DNA of 64,000 bases from Owenia fusiformis. Lineage: Eukaryota > Annelida > Polychaeta > Sabellida > Oweniidae. Below the pieces are notes generated by a model. The model saw nothing but the letters and a program-made list of their open reading frames with translations. It made no database searches and was not told the origin of the DNA. The translations under genes and the position numbers were made by a program. Positions 12,650 through 22,842 of the stretch are shown here, piece after piece; within the stretch, counting starts at the first letter, position 1; the number at the start of each line of letters is the position of its first letter. Location: assembly GCA_903813345.2 (NCBI GenBank), contig CAIIXF020000012.1, forward strand, positions 1,217,318 to 1,281,317, given 5' to 3'.

Positions 12650-12770
12650 AGGCGCAAAAATGATTAGGGGGGGGGGGGGTAAACGTGGAAGTTGCCAAAA
12701 TATCCGTGGGCGTATCCAGGGGGGGGGGGTTGTGATGGGTGCGATCGCACCCCCCCCCCCTTAACAATAA
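12650..12770. repeat. G/C homopolymer-rich MITE remnant
   Basis: Poly-G runs at about 12667-12680 and 12720-12729 and a poly-C run near 12750 flank GTGGGCGTATCCAGG and the palindrome GTGCGATCGCAC. This looks like the end of a decayed short DNA transposon; no partner end was found. Confidence 0.4.
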
Positions 12771-13072
12771 AAAAATAAAACCCTGAGAAAGAAGAAGAAA
12801 GGAGCTTTAAAATGCTGCTCAGGCCACAATCGTACCCTCCTGACTGAAAACCGAAAACTTTTTGGCGATCGCATCATGTTGGCTATATCGTTTCAAGTGA
12901 AGAATTAAGAACTGAAATCGGGGTTGACTTAGTTTGAGCAGAGACCCCGGGGCAGAGACGTATAAAAAATATATGTTTTATATGTCTCTGGTTAGAGTCA
13001 GTGAACAAAATCTAATCAGACAGACGGATAAATTAATATTTGTTTTAATAAATGAGTATTATAGGTTATAGG

Positions 13073-13275
13073 CAGGCCCGTAGCCAGGGGAGGGGTTTGC
13101 AGGGTTCGGGCGAACCCCTCTGGCCAAAGATTCTTTCAAAATCATGCAGTTTTTCACCATTTTGAGCATTTCTCGCGTGATTTTAGCCATATTTGGACCA
13201 AAATTGTCAAATGTGAACCCCCTAGACATTTTTGAAAACTGCCCCCCCCCTTGGCAAATCCTGGCTACGGGCCTG
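13073..13275. mobile_element. 203-bp MITE with 9-bp target duplication
   Basis: The ends are CAGGCCCGTAGCCAGG and CCTGGCTACGGGCCTG, exact reverse complements over 16 bp. The flanks are both GGTTATAGG (13064-13072 and 13276-13284), a 9-bp direct repeat, so the insertion is clean. A 9-bp duplication suggests a Mutator-like mechanism, although an 8-bp hAT/P-type duplication with one chance base is possible. The short frame at 13144-13353 is not a gene. Confidence 0.8.
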
Positions 13276-13284
13276 GGTTATAGG

Positions 13285-16200
13285 CAGTATCATGGAACCA
13301 AGGAAATGTGTATTATTTTCTGTTTACTTCGGAATTCAGTGAACCATCTGTAGATTGAAAAACAAGGATCAATAAATACAACTACTCAAAATCAAGCATT
13401 AGAAATCTATTTTTGACTGGACACATTTTTGTTCTCGAATGCCAACTTTGATTTGAATGATTTCAATCAAATAGGTAGGTGTGAATATTTTCGAAACAAA
13501 TGCATGATATATAAACATATTTTGTACCAAATGTGTGACATAAACGGCAATTGCGTGCAAAGACCGAACGGAATGCGTTCGCTTTTTTCGCCGTTCGGTA
13601 TTTTACCGTGTCGGCATTTCACAAAAAACGATTTTTAAAAATTTCAACAAAATCCGTGATTTGCGTGATATTTGATCATACACGCTAAATTGATGCGTGA
13701 TTTCTATTTTTCCAGCAAATGCGTGAGGGTTGACAGGGCAGTTATTACATCAGAGACATATAAAACGTGACCTGATCGGGAGAGGATTCGGGTTGTACAC
13801 AGTACACACATTGCTATCTCTTTATGCATGTTTAATTGCCAAATTACTATAAAAAAAAAGCTGGAGTAACATTAAGTATTTATTTAGTATTTTGTTATCA
13901 CACATCAAAAGGCGCATTTGAAGTTCAGAAAATGCAACTTGGATAGACATTATGTATATAGTAACTATATATTTATATGTTATGAATTTATTTTGTATTC
14001 AATTCGAATTCTGTTGAGTTGGACTCCTTGAACATCCCCCCTTTGCTACGGGTATAAGTACCTTCGGCACAGGAGAGAATAATATTAGACGTCTGCAATG
14101 CAACTAATTAGAGAGACCTAAAATGAAAATAATGTAACAGTGTCTACTTCGGGTAACTGTTCCTGTAGAAAATATACAATTGTAGTCCATCACAGAGTTC
14201 ATTTATTTCACGAAAGCGTCAAAGGACATTGCTAAACACTAAGATAAACAAATTAACTTCCGCAGAAACATCCTGTAGAGGAAAAAACAAATGGCTTTTC
14301 AAAACGGATTAGAATAGCCAGTCTGTCTGATTGTATACATGTAATATATTAGATACATTTTAAATTAAATGAATTTTGACGGATTATGTGATTCCTGGGA
14401 AATGAAAAATAGTTTATTTTTCCTGGCTGTTTAATGAAAGTACATTTAAAATTCTCCATTCATTAACATCTAACGGGCTTTGAAAACCAGGGATTGAAAA
14501 CGAGGAATCAATGGTAATTAATATGATCTTAGAATTTGTACACGTGTATGAGAGGTGCGAAAGGCAGGCTGACTGTGCGGTCGCCGTATGGTTGACATGC
14601 GGACAATGTAAGAATGCGAAGGGTAACTGTGTTCCCCTGGTCTGGCCGTATGATTGCTACAAATGGATATGCATGGATTTATTGCACTCGACAGAGTTAT
14701 GTTTATGTCTTTTGAACGGTGGCTCTACCTCGATGCATCTGTTAATAAATGACACTATAAGCTTTATTGGATGTGAATTCACCCTTTCAAATTCAAATTC
14801 CAAATAAATAAAGCTCACAATTTAAGTGTGACAAAAAAGTGCAAAACTGAAAACCCGTTCACCTATAGTGCCCGACATTACGTTAATAAACAATTTCCAC
14901 ATGTTGAAATATATTGCTATTTGATTGATTTCAAGACAAAACATTTTGGAATTGTTTCACATTATGTAATATTCCTCGGATTTGATGCATACACATGTTT
15001 CACAATCAGAGACAAGGGTCTTATACGGGGTCTTACATTTGGAAAACTAGATCCTAAAACAAAACTATTTTTATTTTTAATCCCCTCACCTTGTCATCAA
15101 TGTCTATGTCTGCATCTGGTTTTGCCCACCATTGGGAGGGAGCCGATATACACATAGATTACTTACTTGCCATGGACGGGGGGGGGGGGGGGGGCACAGA
15201 AACGAACAATCTGGGGTCATAAAAGATAATTGGGGAAAGGGGAGGGGAGGTGGTGAATAGTGAAGTGGTGAATAGTGAAGTCCGGGAGCGAAGTTAAGGG
15301 GTACTGAAATCTTTCTTTTGATATTTAGTGCTTGAATGGAGACTCGTTTCCACTCCCCGCACTCTAGTAAAATTTAAATATTTGATCCAAATGAGTTATT
15401 TTGTATCAAACTTGCACTCCGATTAATTAACACTCCCAAGATTGTACCGCTTCACTATTGTCTAAGATAATTATAATGAATTCACGGGACACTATAGTCT
15501 TCCTTTTAAACTTTAGTGGTTTGATCAGAGACATAAAAACAATTATAAATATTTGATTTAGGGAGGTATTTGCAATCCAACTCTGATGATACAAGACTAG
15601 TTAGCCAAGACTAAATCCCGGGGACTAAATTATGAACTCATTTATCATTTAGACTATTGAGTTCATTAAATTATTATTCCATAGATATCGCATTTAATCC
15701 TGTCAACACAATCTTGGTATTAATTGGCATGATATTTAATCAGAGAGACGGTTTAAAAAGTTGTTGATTAATGATTAAGTATTAGGAAAAATCCTAATTC
15801 AAAGTTTTTGTTCTCTCGCAATAGCAAACCCCTCGCCAGGCAAGCATTCTTTAAAAACGTGAAGTTGCATTGAGCAGTTTTGAAAAATGTCCATTTTGAA
15901 CCATCGCCTTGTATATTTTTATAACTGCCCTTAAATCACGATAACCGTGATTCCCGAAAGCTGAGATAACTATGGCACACAAATACTAGTAGCCGTTATG
16001 GAAAATAAAAACACTTTTGAAATGGGTTAAAATGTCGCAGTCTTACGTTGTCTCCGTTAACAATGTAGCTTTAATATTAAGACATATTGATTTCAATTAA
16101 TAAAGTGCCCACATTTTTCTTTCATGGAGCGCATTGAAGCAATCCAATATTATAATAAAACCGCTAATAATCTATGGGCGCCCGTGTTTTTGCAAGCACG

Positions 16201-16380
16201 TTATAAATGCTAAAACTAAAATATATCTTTCAACTGCTGCACTAATCACTTCTGGTGACTTATTTTGAAAAATCATTTATATTAATTCATTACAACTTTC
16301 AAATGTCAAAACTTAATTTATCAATACCCGCTTTTATTAAAACACTCAATATGTCTGTGTCAACAAGATAGTGTCAACAC
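13285..16380. other. Gene-free repeat-derived stretch
   Basis: There is no recognisable gene. The frames at 14511-14807 and 14828-15157 are Cys-containing but match no family I know and lack clear splice or start context. About 14175-14330 matches about 2810-3010 in direct orientation. A run of about 17 G starts near 15178. Around 15300-15800 several 'CAGAGACATAAAAA' and 'TTTGAT' words recur, suggesting decayed repeats. Confidence 0.4.
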
Positions 16381-16687
16381 GTTGTGTCAACAACATGTAA
16401 CCTAATGTAAACAAATTATACGCAAGAGCAGAGAAATGTATCATCCAGTATAATATGTTTTTCCCAGTTGAACCAGATGGAATATAACAGCTGATAACAG
16501 CTGATAACAAATTAAAACAAATTATACAAGTATCAGAGGAGAAACTCCAAAAAAGTCCGTATCATTCATTGTTATAATTATGTCTTATACATAAACCTAT
16601 GATAACAGGTTAAAACGAATTAAAACAACTGATATGTATGTTTAATAGGTTTATGATACTGTATTAATCATGGGATTTTACATAGTG

Positions 16688-17648
16688 CAAATGGTGCCAT
16701 TTTTGAGATTGGATTTTATAAGAGCAAATATAATACATGGAACATATGGCATTTAGCATTCAATTAAGCATCAATGCTTTAGCATATCAAATACATTTCT
16801 TTAAAGAGTAGTATCTCCAAATATTTGCTCAATTGGTATTGTTTAAACGTCTAAATGGGTTTTGGTGTACAAAGATGATAAAAGCAAATATATTTCATTG
16901 AGGAAAACTATTCAATCAATCATGCAAGTTTATCAAAAATATAACTGGTATATTTAAAGATGCTCTATTGGTATTGTTTGAACAGTTAATTAATGATTGA
17001 ATACCTTGTAACTTAATGTTTTGGGATTTTATTATTTGCAAAAGTATTAGGTTGATTTACTTGAAATTGTACAAACAGTATGATTTAAAGGTAATCAATA
17101 TGAAATATCACAATTTGGCGAAATGTCAAAAAGTTTTATAAAGAATTCTTGGAAGAAATTGAAAACTCTTGTTTAAATACATCATCGTGTGAGCAAATTT
17201 TATAATGTGAATCAAAAGACTTGTTTAGCCATTTTTTCAACAGGAACTGTATAATTTATATTCCATAGAATAGCTTCGTACCAAGTAAATATACCTACTA
17301 CGTGTAATCCAACATTCAGACTAATGACGCCCTAATAAAAATGCATATGAGCTGATTGGCATAATTTTTACAGAGTTTTATCTGGGGTACAGTCAGTCTT
17401 CATTTGGCATCACAACATAATAAAACTATAAATAAAATAAAAGTTGTTCTCAAAAATATATTATTAGAAGAAAAAGTAAGCAGTTCACATGGAAACAAGC
17501 TTTTATTAAACTTTTGCCCAAATTTTGAAATTAATGAAAGGCACCAAGGTTGCACATATATCTGATGAATAAAAAGTTTAACTTATACATGAACTGCATA
17601 GATTGTGTTATCCATGCACCTGTATATACTTGCAAATCTTAAATCTCT
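16688..17648. other. 5' flank of the DUF7164 gene
   Basis: AT-rich DNA without recognised genes or repeats. No promoter element could be assigned with confidence; a CATAGATTGTGTTATCC stretch lies about 55 bp before the start codon. Confidence 0.35.
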
Positions 17649-19253
17649 ATGGAGAATAACCCACACACCCATACCTTTTCCCAAAACCTGATGATCATGA
17701 TGAATAACATATTTACAGACAGATTTTCTAAAAAGAAATATTTCATTTTAATTCATCATTTAATTCTAGGTTTGGTGAGATCTTCAAGATATGTCATTCT
17801 ACTGGTCATAGTGCTATATGGATTGTTCAATGTGGGTTACATCATCACACGGACACATGCACCAAAAGCAGAGACTCAACTACAACGATCCTTGTCCCTC
17901 GATCATTTATTATCCAATCAAAAAGGACCAGACATCCTGAGGAATTATCTCAGTAGTAGATTAGAGAATGACACGAATCGGGACAAGAGGCTCACTGCTC
18001 ATAAAATCCTGGACCTAATGCTCAAACTTGCTGCTGGGGCAAATAACGGCTCAGAGGGAGATCTCATCGATGATCTAGTACACATGCAAGGAACTGGGCA
18101 ACTTTTTGGTGAGAAAAATATCGGTGAAAAAAAAATAGGAAATGGTATACCAATACTCAATAACCGGCAACAGGATATGACAAAACCTGCAAGGATACGT
18201 GTAGGAATTGTCGTGTATATGCCTTACAGAGCTGATCGCTTATACGAAATGGAGGTTTTATCTTATATGCACCCATCGTGGCATTATGTCACGACTCATA
18301 GCTCCATCAAAAAGTCAATATCAATACCAGGAGCATCTGAGGTTCCCGATATGAGCCTTGATTTAATAATCTACTGTCACCCTAAAGCATGCTGTTCCGC
18401 CAAAAAGGCAAACTGCAAATTATGGACCCAGAATGCAATAGAAACTAACCAATCAGGTTGCTATTATCATCCAGAGGAAGGGTTCCCAGAAGCTCAGGAA
18501 TATGGATACTATAATACATTTGCTTTCTTACGTGATGACAATTTTAAACAACGTGCTATGAAATATGATTGGTTGATTCGATCGGACACTGATGTGTTTA
18601 TTGGACCAGCAATTTTGGGGTGGCTTCCACATTTCGATTTCATGACAGGAAGTGGAGGATATGCGTCTGAATTCAACAGAAAACGTCTTCCAGAAGTTGC
18701 ATCAAGGTTGCATCTAAAGCACCATGGTATGACCAACATCGGAAGTACATGGTACGGAAAACCAGAGCTATTCATAAAAATAAGTGAACTCACTTTAAAG
18801 TACTGTCAACATTTTTTCAACAATGAGTTCAACAAAACTTTAAATGGTATACAGGACGTCATGAATAAATCGGCATTTGGTGAATGGCCGACATGGTGGA
18901 GACCAGTTTCTTTACTTTACGCTGGAGAAGTCGTAATAAATGACATATTTCCAGACTTTAATAGCTCTTACATTGCTCAGCTTGACTTTCCAAGTAGTAG
19001 TAAACTAAATATTCTTTCATACCCCCATATGCATTGTTGGCACGGTGAAGAAGAATTTCAAAAATTCAAATTTGTTAACAAATTACGTGATATTATTAAT
19101 GGGGGTAAAGATAACAGGACAAATATTTATAAATCCGATCGTGATGTTAGTAGCATGACTGTGCAAGACTATTGTACATTTATTGCATGGAATGCAGTGG
19201 CCAATAACAAAATTGTTGAACATTTACAGAAACCCGCAGCAACATGTTCTTAA
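17649..19253 (+). CDS. Type II membrane glycosyltransferase-like protein, DUF7164 family
   Basis: This is an uninterrupted 534-residue protein. An in-frame TAA lies two codons before the first ATG; ATGs at residues 15, 17 and 18 are alternatives. A short basic cytoplasmic tail is followed by one hydrophobic anchor (about residues 48-67), then a lumenal stem and a globular domain from about 183. The domain shows RVGIVVYMPYR (184-194), RSDTDVF with a D-T-D metal-binding-like motif (311-317), NIGSTWYG (363-370), GEWPTWW (411-417), LLYAGEVVIN and a terminal HCWH (462-465). From memory these blocks fit the animal DUF7164 family. The topology and DxD motif suggest a Golgi glycosyltransferase, but substrate and activity are inference. 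A 22-bp minisatellite starts about 180 bp after the stop. Confidence 0.8.
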   Translation: MENNPHTHTFSQNLMIMMNNIFTDRFSKKKYFILIHHLILGLVRSSRYVILLVIVLYGLFNVGYIITRTHAPKAETQLQRSLSLDHLLSNQKGPDILRNYLSSRLENDTNRDKRLTAHKILDLMLKLAAGANNGSEGDLIDDLVHMQGTGQLFGEKNIGEKKIGNGIPILNNRQQDMTKPARIRVGIVVYMPYRADRLYEMEVLSYMHPSWHYVTTHSSIKKSISIPGASEVPDMSLDLIIYCHPKACCSAKKANCKLWTQNAIETNQSGCYYHPEEGFPEAQEYGYYNTFAFLRDDNFKQRAMKYDWLIRSDTDVFIGPAILGWLPHFDFMTGSGGYASEFNRKRLPEVASRLHLKHHGMTNIGSTWYGKPELFIKISELTLKYCQHFFNNEFNKTLNGIQDVMNKSAFGEWPTWWRPVSLLYAGEVVINDIFPDFNSSYIAQLDFPSSSKLNILSYPHMHCWHGEEEFQKFKFVNKLRDIINGGKDNRTNIYKSDRDVSSMTVQDYCTFIAWNAVANNKIVEHLQKPAATCS

Positions 19254-19430
19254 TGAATGATTCGAATCAGCTCATTAAAATAAACAAGTAATAGCAAAGT
19301 GTTGTGTCAAGCTTGTTCAGTGGTTTCTCCAGGATATATCCCTTAATATAAGATGGTGCAACATTTTCATAATTCTGGCGAAAGTTGGTCAAAACATACC
19401 AATTCTTAGAATTTTTTCTCATTTTCTCAT

Positions 19431-19992
19431 TTTCAAGTGGGTAACAATGAATTTTCAAGTGGGTAACAATGAGTTTTCAAGTGGGTAAGAATGAGTTTTC
19501 AAGTGGGTAACAAAGAGTTTTCAAGTGAGTAACAATGAGTTTTCAAGTGGGTAAGAATGAGTTTTCAAGTGGGTAAGAATGAGTTTTCAAGTGAGTAACA
19601 ATGAGTTTTCAAGTGGGTAACAAAGAGTTTTCAAGTGAGTAACAATGAGTTTTCAAGTGGGTAAGAATGAGTTTTCAAGTGGGTAAGAATGAGTTTTCAA
19701 GTGGGTAAGAATGAGTTTTCAAGTGGGTAACAATGAGTTTTCAAGTGAGTGACAATGAGTTTTCAAGTGGGTAAGAATGAGTTTTCAAGTGAGTAACAAT
19801 GAGTTTTCAAGTGGGTAAGAATGAGTTTTCAAGTGGGTAACAATGAGTTTTCAAGTGAGTAACAATGAGTTTTCAAGTGGGTAACAATGAGTTTTCAAGT
19901 GGTAAGAATGAGTTTTCAAGTGAGTAACAATGAGTTTTCAAGTGGGTAACAATGAGTTTTCAAGTGGGTAACAATGAGTTTTCAAATGGGTG
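19431..19992 (+). repeat. 22-bp minisatellite, about 25 copies
   Basis: The consensus unit is GAGTTTTCAAGTGGGTAA plus CAAT or GAAT. Units alternate between GTGGGTAACAAT, GTGGGTAAGAAT and GTGAGTAACAAT, giving a higher-order mix of variants. The strand is uniform throughout. It lies just downstream of the DUF7164 gene and could fall within its 3' untranslated region. Confidence 0.9.
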
Positions 19993-20147
19993 CAAACTTT
20001 GTTGAAAATCTCAAAAGAGTTATATAGAGTCCAATATTTCAATGCAGGGAGATCACTATTCTGGATTAAGTTGATGAATTACGACAGGCAGGATTATTAG
20101 TATAGAAAATATATATTTATATCCTCCAAATGCAAGGCTGCAGACGT

Positions 20148-20392
20148 CACTGGCGGATCGGGGGGGGACCCAGAAAAAATTCTGGGCCAAAAAGGCCTTA
20201 ATGGCGCAAAAGTAGCCTTTTTGGTCATCACTTGGCCTTTTAAGGCCTTATTTTTAATTATAGGCCAAATTTTGAAGAAAATGGGCCTCAAAATTTTAAA
20301 ACTTAGGCCCACTTTTTGGTTTTAGGGGCCCAGAAGTTTTTTCTCAGACCTGAAATTTGCCCCCCCCTTGTTGGTTCCCAGATCCACCTCTG
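20148..20392. mobile_element. 245-bp MITE, CAC-ended, with 5-bp target duplication
   Basis: The ends are CACTGGCGGATC and, in reverse complement, CAGAGGTGGATC. Both flanks are GACGT (20143-20147 and 20393-20397). The interior is rich in AAAAGGCCTT and GGGCCC words, like the fragment at 495-741. A 5-bp duplication with CAC at the end is the pattern of Transib-type elements, but the right end reads CAGAG, so the assignment is tentative. Confidence 0.65.
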
Positions 20393-20397
20393 GACGT

Positions 20398-22065
20398 CAT
20401 CCACTATGTTCCTTCTTAAGCCCTGAATTTGGAGGGTGAAACATTTATTGTGACCTGGAATGCAGTACCTCCAGTAGCAGATATGCTAACATTGCAACAC
20501 TGACCCCTTGTTCAGTAATGTTTTGGTTTATTTAGGTAGAGAAATAAATTTTCTACATACATTTATGAAATGTTCCATTTTTTTGAACCACCCTGTAAAT
20601 ATTGTCAAATTATATGGCATAGGTTTTTATCTATAACGCACCCTGTACAGCTTGAGAATTTTTTGGGATTGGTAATTTTATATTGATGAATTGATATTAT
20701 TTTTAAGAATAAAGTAACAATCATACAAAAAGAAGTTATTTTTAAAAATTACCACAGAATACTGAGTTTATAAACATATAAAAATAAAATAGCTATACAG
20801 CAACACCATCATAAGAAAGTGTAATATGCTTTTAAGTATTCACATATGAATTTCCAAAAATTGCTCTACTTAACTTTTTCCAGTTAAGGTATGATAATAG
20901 TTTATCATAAAAAAACATGCTGGCTTTGTAACACTATCATGTGGTTGAAAGATGATTCCATATATTTGAAGATTGCATTATGACAATTTGTCTCCCACTT
21001 CATTTATGAGAACTTCCAGGTGTAAAGGAAGATATATTGTCAGTAGAAAGACAATAAAATCACAGATATTGTGTTTGAATGACTATCAAGACATATCTAA
21101 TGGTACTCAGTTGTTTTGAGCTTTTCTTTATCAGAGCTTATGGATCCAGTGCCAAGTGACAGATTTTGTACTTCATTTGTGAGAACTTCCAGATGTAAGA
21201 GATGCATTATCTGTTGTTATACAATAAAATCTCAGGTATTGTGTTATTATTATTATTTAATTCAATAGACTAGATGCGAGTAGAAATAATCTTGATTTAC
21301 GTCATTAAATATTCAAAAAAAATTGATGAAAATTGTTGTACATATTAACGTGAAAATTAACACTTCGAGTTTTAGTATATTATACTGTCAAAAAGATAGA
21401 AATTATGCAAATGCTCCTTAATTGTCTGATAAAATCATCAAAATCATATGAAAACAATAACACAGATGCGAGTAGATAGTTTCCAGATTCACCACCAGGT
21501 GGCTCGTTCGGGTCAGATAGCATGGCGGGTATAGTAGAAAGTTCCCTTTAACTTAAATTACATCTATTTGTGTGGTTCAATTTTCATATAACCCTTATGT
21601 ATCTAATAGTTATGCAAATTAAAATATGTCCAGTAAAAGAAAATGTTATCTGTCCAATACAAGAAAAGATAATTCACTTTTTTTGTGATTTTGTAACATG
21701 GGGTCTATGGGGAATCAACCCGAACAAGAAGTCACATTTTCAAAAGCTAACCAAATGGTCCATCAGTGAATTTTGCGACACAATAATGGTGACCATTTTG
21801 AAATTAGGCAAGCTCATGAACCAGGAGTTATGGGGGTTTTCTGTATTCATGTTGAACAAAAATAACTTAAAACTGGAATCCTACAGACAGAGATTTAAAA
21901 TCAAATGGTCCAAAAGTGGATTTCGCGAGACAGATGGACAAATCAATAAAAAAAACAGATATCATTTTTTGCAGATTTTTTGTAACAAAATTGTGACATA
22001 ATAATGACATGAATAAATATAAATAAATATGAATAAAAACTACGAAAATAATGTATTCATTCAAA
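20398..22065. other. Repeat-derived DNA without a clear gene
   Basis: Two mariner-like half ends in the same orientation (CCACCCTGTAAA near 20588 and GCACCCTGTACAG near 20638) are visible. The plus-strand frame at 21570-22001 (143 codons) has no recognisable domain. Inside it two imperfect copies of 'AAATGGTCCA..AGTG(A/G)ATTT(T/C)GCGA' occur, so it looks repeat-derived. Confidence 0.4.
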
Positions 22066-22205
22066 TTCTGCAATATTTCATTGAACCACGTCTTGAATGT
22101 TCCATATGGCTCACTGTCTAGAATTGAGTATTCCTTGAAATCTATCAAAAAGTTTAGGGATGGAAGAACTAACTGAAAGTCGGAGGCATTCTCTATATCA
22201 TTCAA
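22066..22205 (-). other. Exon-like open stretch of unknown origin
   Basis: On the minus strand an open stretch reads through NDIENASDFQLVLPSL, then LDSEPYGTFKTWFNEIL. Codon choice and composition look more coding-like than the surroundings, and a candidate acceptor (AATAAAG) precedes it. It does not match DEPDC5 as I know it. The donor side (TTTTC/GTAG) is weak and no partner exon was recognised. It could be a gene fragment, part of a transposon gene, or chance. Confidence 0.25.
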
Positions 22206-22842
22206 ACTTTATTCGATAGGATAAAAATGATTGCATATTTATGTTGCTTTGACTGGTGTATACAAGCATACACACACATACATTACTGGGTCGACTTTTT
22301 TTATTAAATATTGAAAACCAAATCACATTGATTATGCACAATACTTTAGTTGCGAAATATGCGAATCAGCGCACACAAGTCACCACCTGTCATTTGTTAC
22401 AGATGCAGTCAATGATGACTATGTCACCATCCTGGTAGTGACATAATATGTAACCACTTCTGGAAGTGACATAAGAAAACCTGATGCATCAAAGAAAAAA
22501 GAACTCATTTAAGTCTTGTAAAATGTTAATTGAATTTGGCAGCAGGGACTTGAGATGATATGCAGGAGTTTCACTGGAAATTCGCACAACAGGCTAAATA
22601 GATGAAAACAACAGGCAAAATTAATGGAAATCAAAAATTTAACATGGAAAAGTTGAAAAGTCCCTAAAAACAACAGGCGATTTTGTGAAAACAACCAGTG
22701 AAAATGACCTGTTGCCTGCTGTTAATGAAACCACTGATATGACAAATGAACAAGAAGATGGTTGAACAGACGGATGAACAGATGAAAGGGCTTGTCTATA
22801 TCCCTAATGGAACATTATTCAGTGGGGTAATATTTCACTTAC

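Larger units (their letters stand above)
1702..16687. repeat. Pair of inverted arms ending in CACTATG, about 15 kb apart
   Basis: Positions 1702-1728 and 16661-16687 are reverse complements with one mismatch in 27, beginning CACTATGTAAAATCC at the outer edge of each arm. Inside both arms the DNA stays similar in character, with repeated ATAACAGGTTTAA-like and ATTATAC words (left to about 2120, right from about 16380). They could be the terminal inverted repeats of one large, heavily nested transposon, or two solo copies of a MITE facing each other. I could not find a matching target-site duplication: flanks are ACCAA on the left and CAAAT on the right. Confidence 0.4.

Noticed and set aside
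14511-15157. Two plus-strand frames of 98 and 109 codons with several cysteines
   Set aside because: No domain or signal peptide was recognised, and they lie in repeat-derived DNA.
21570-22001. 143-codon plus-strand frame
   Set aside because: It lies in sequence with internal direct repeats, has lysine/asparagine-rich composition typical of AT-rich noncoding DNA, and matches nothing I recognise.
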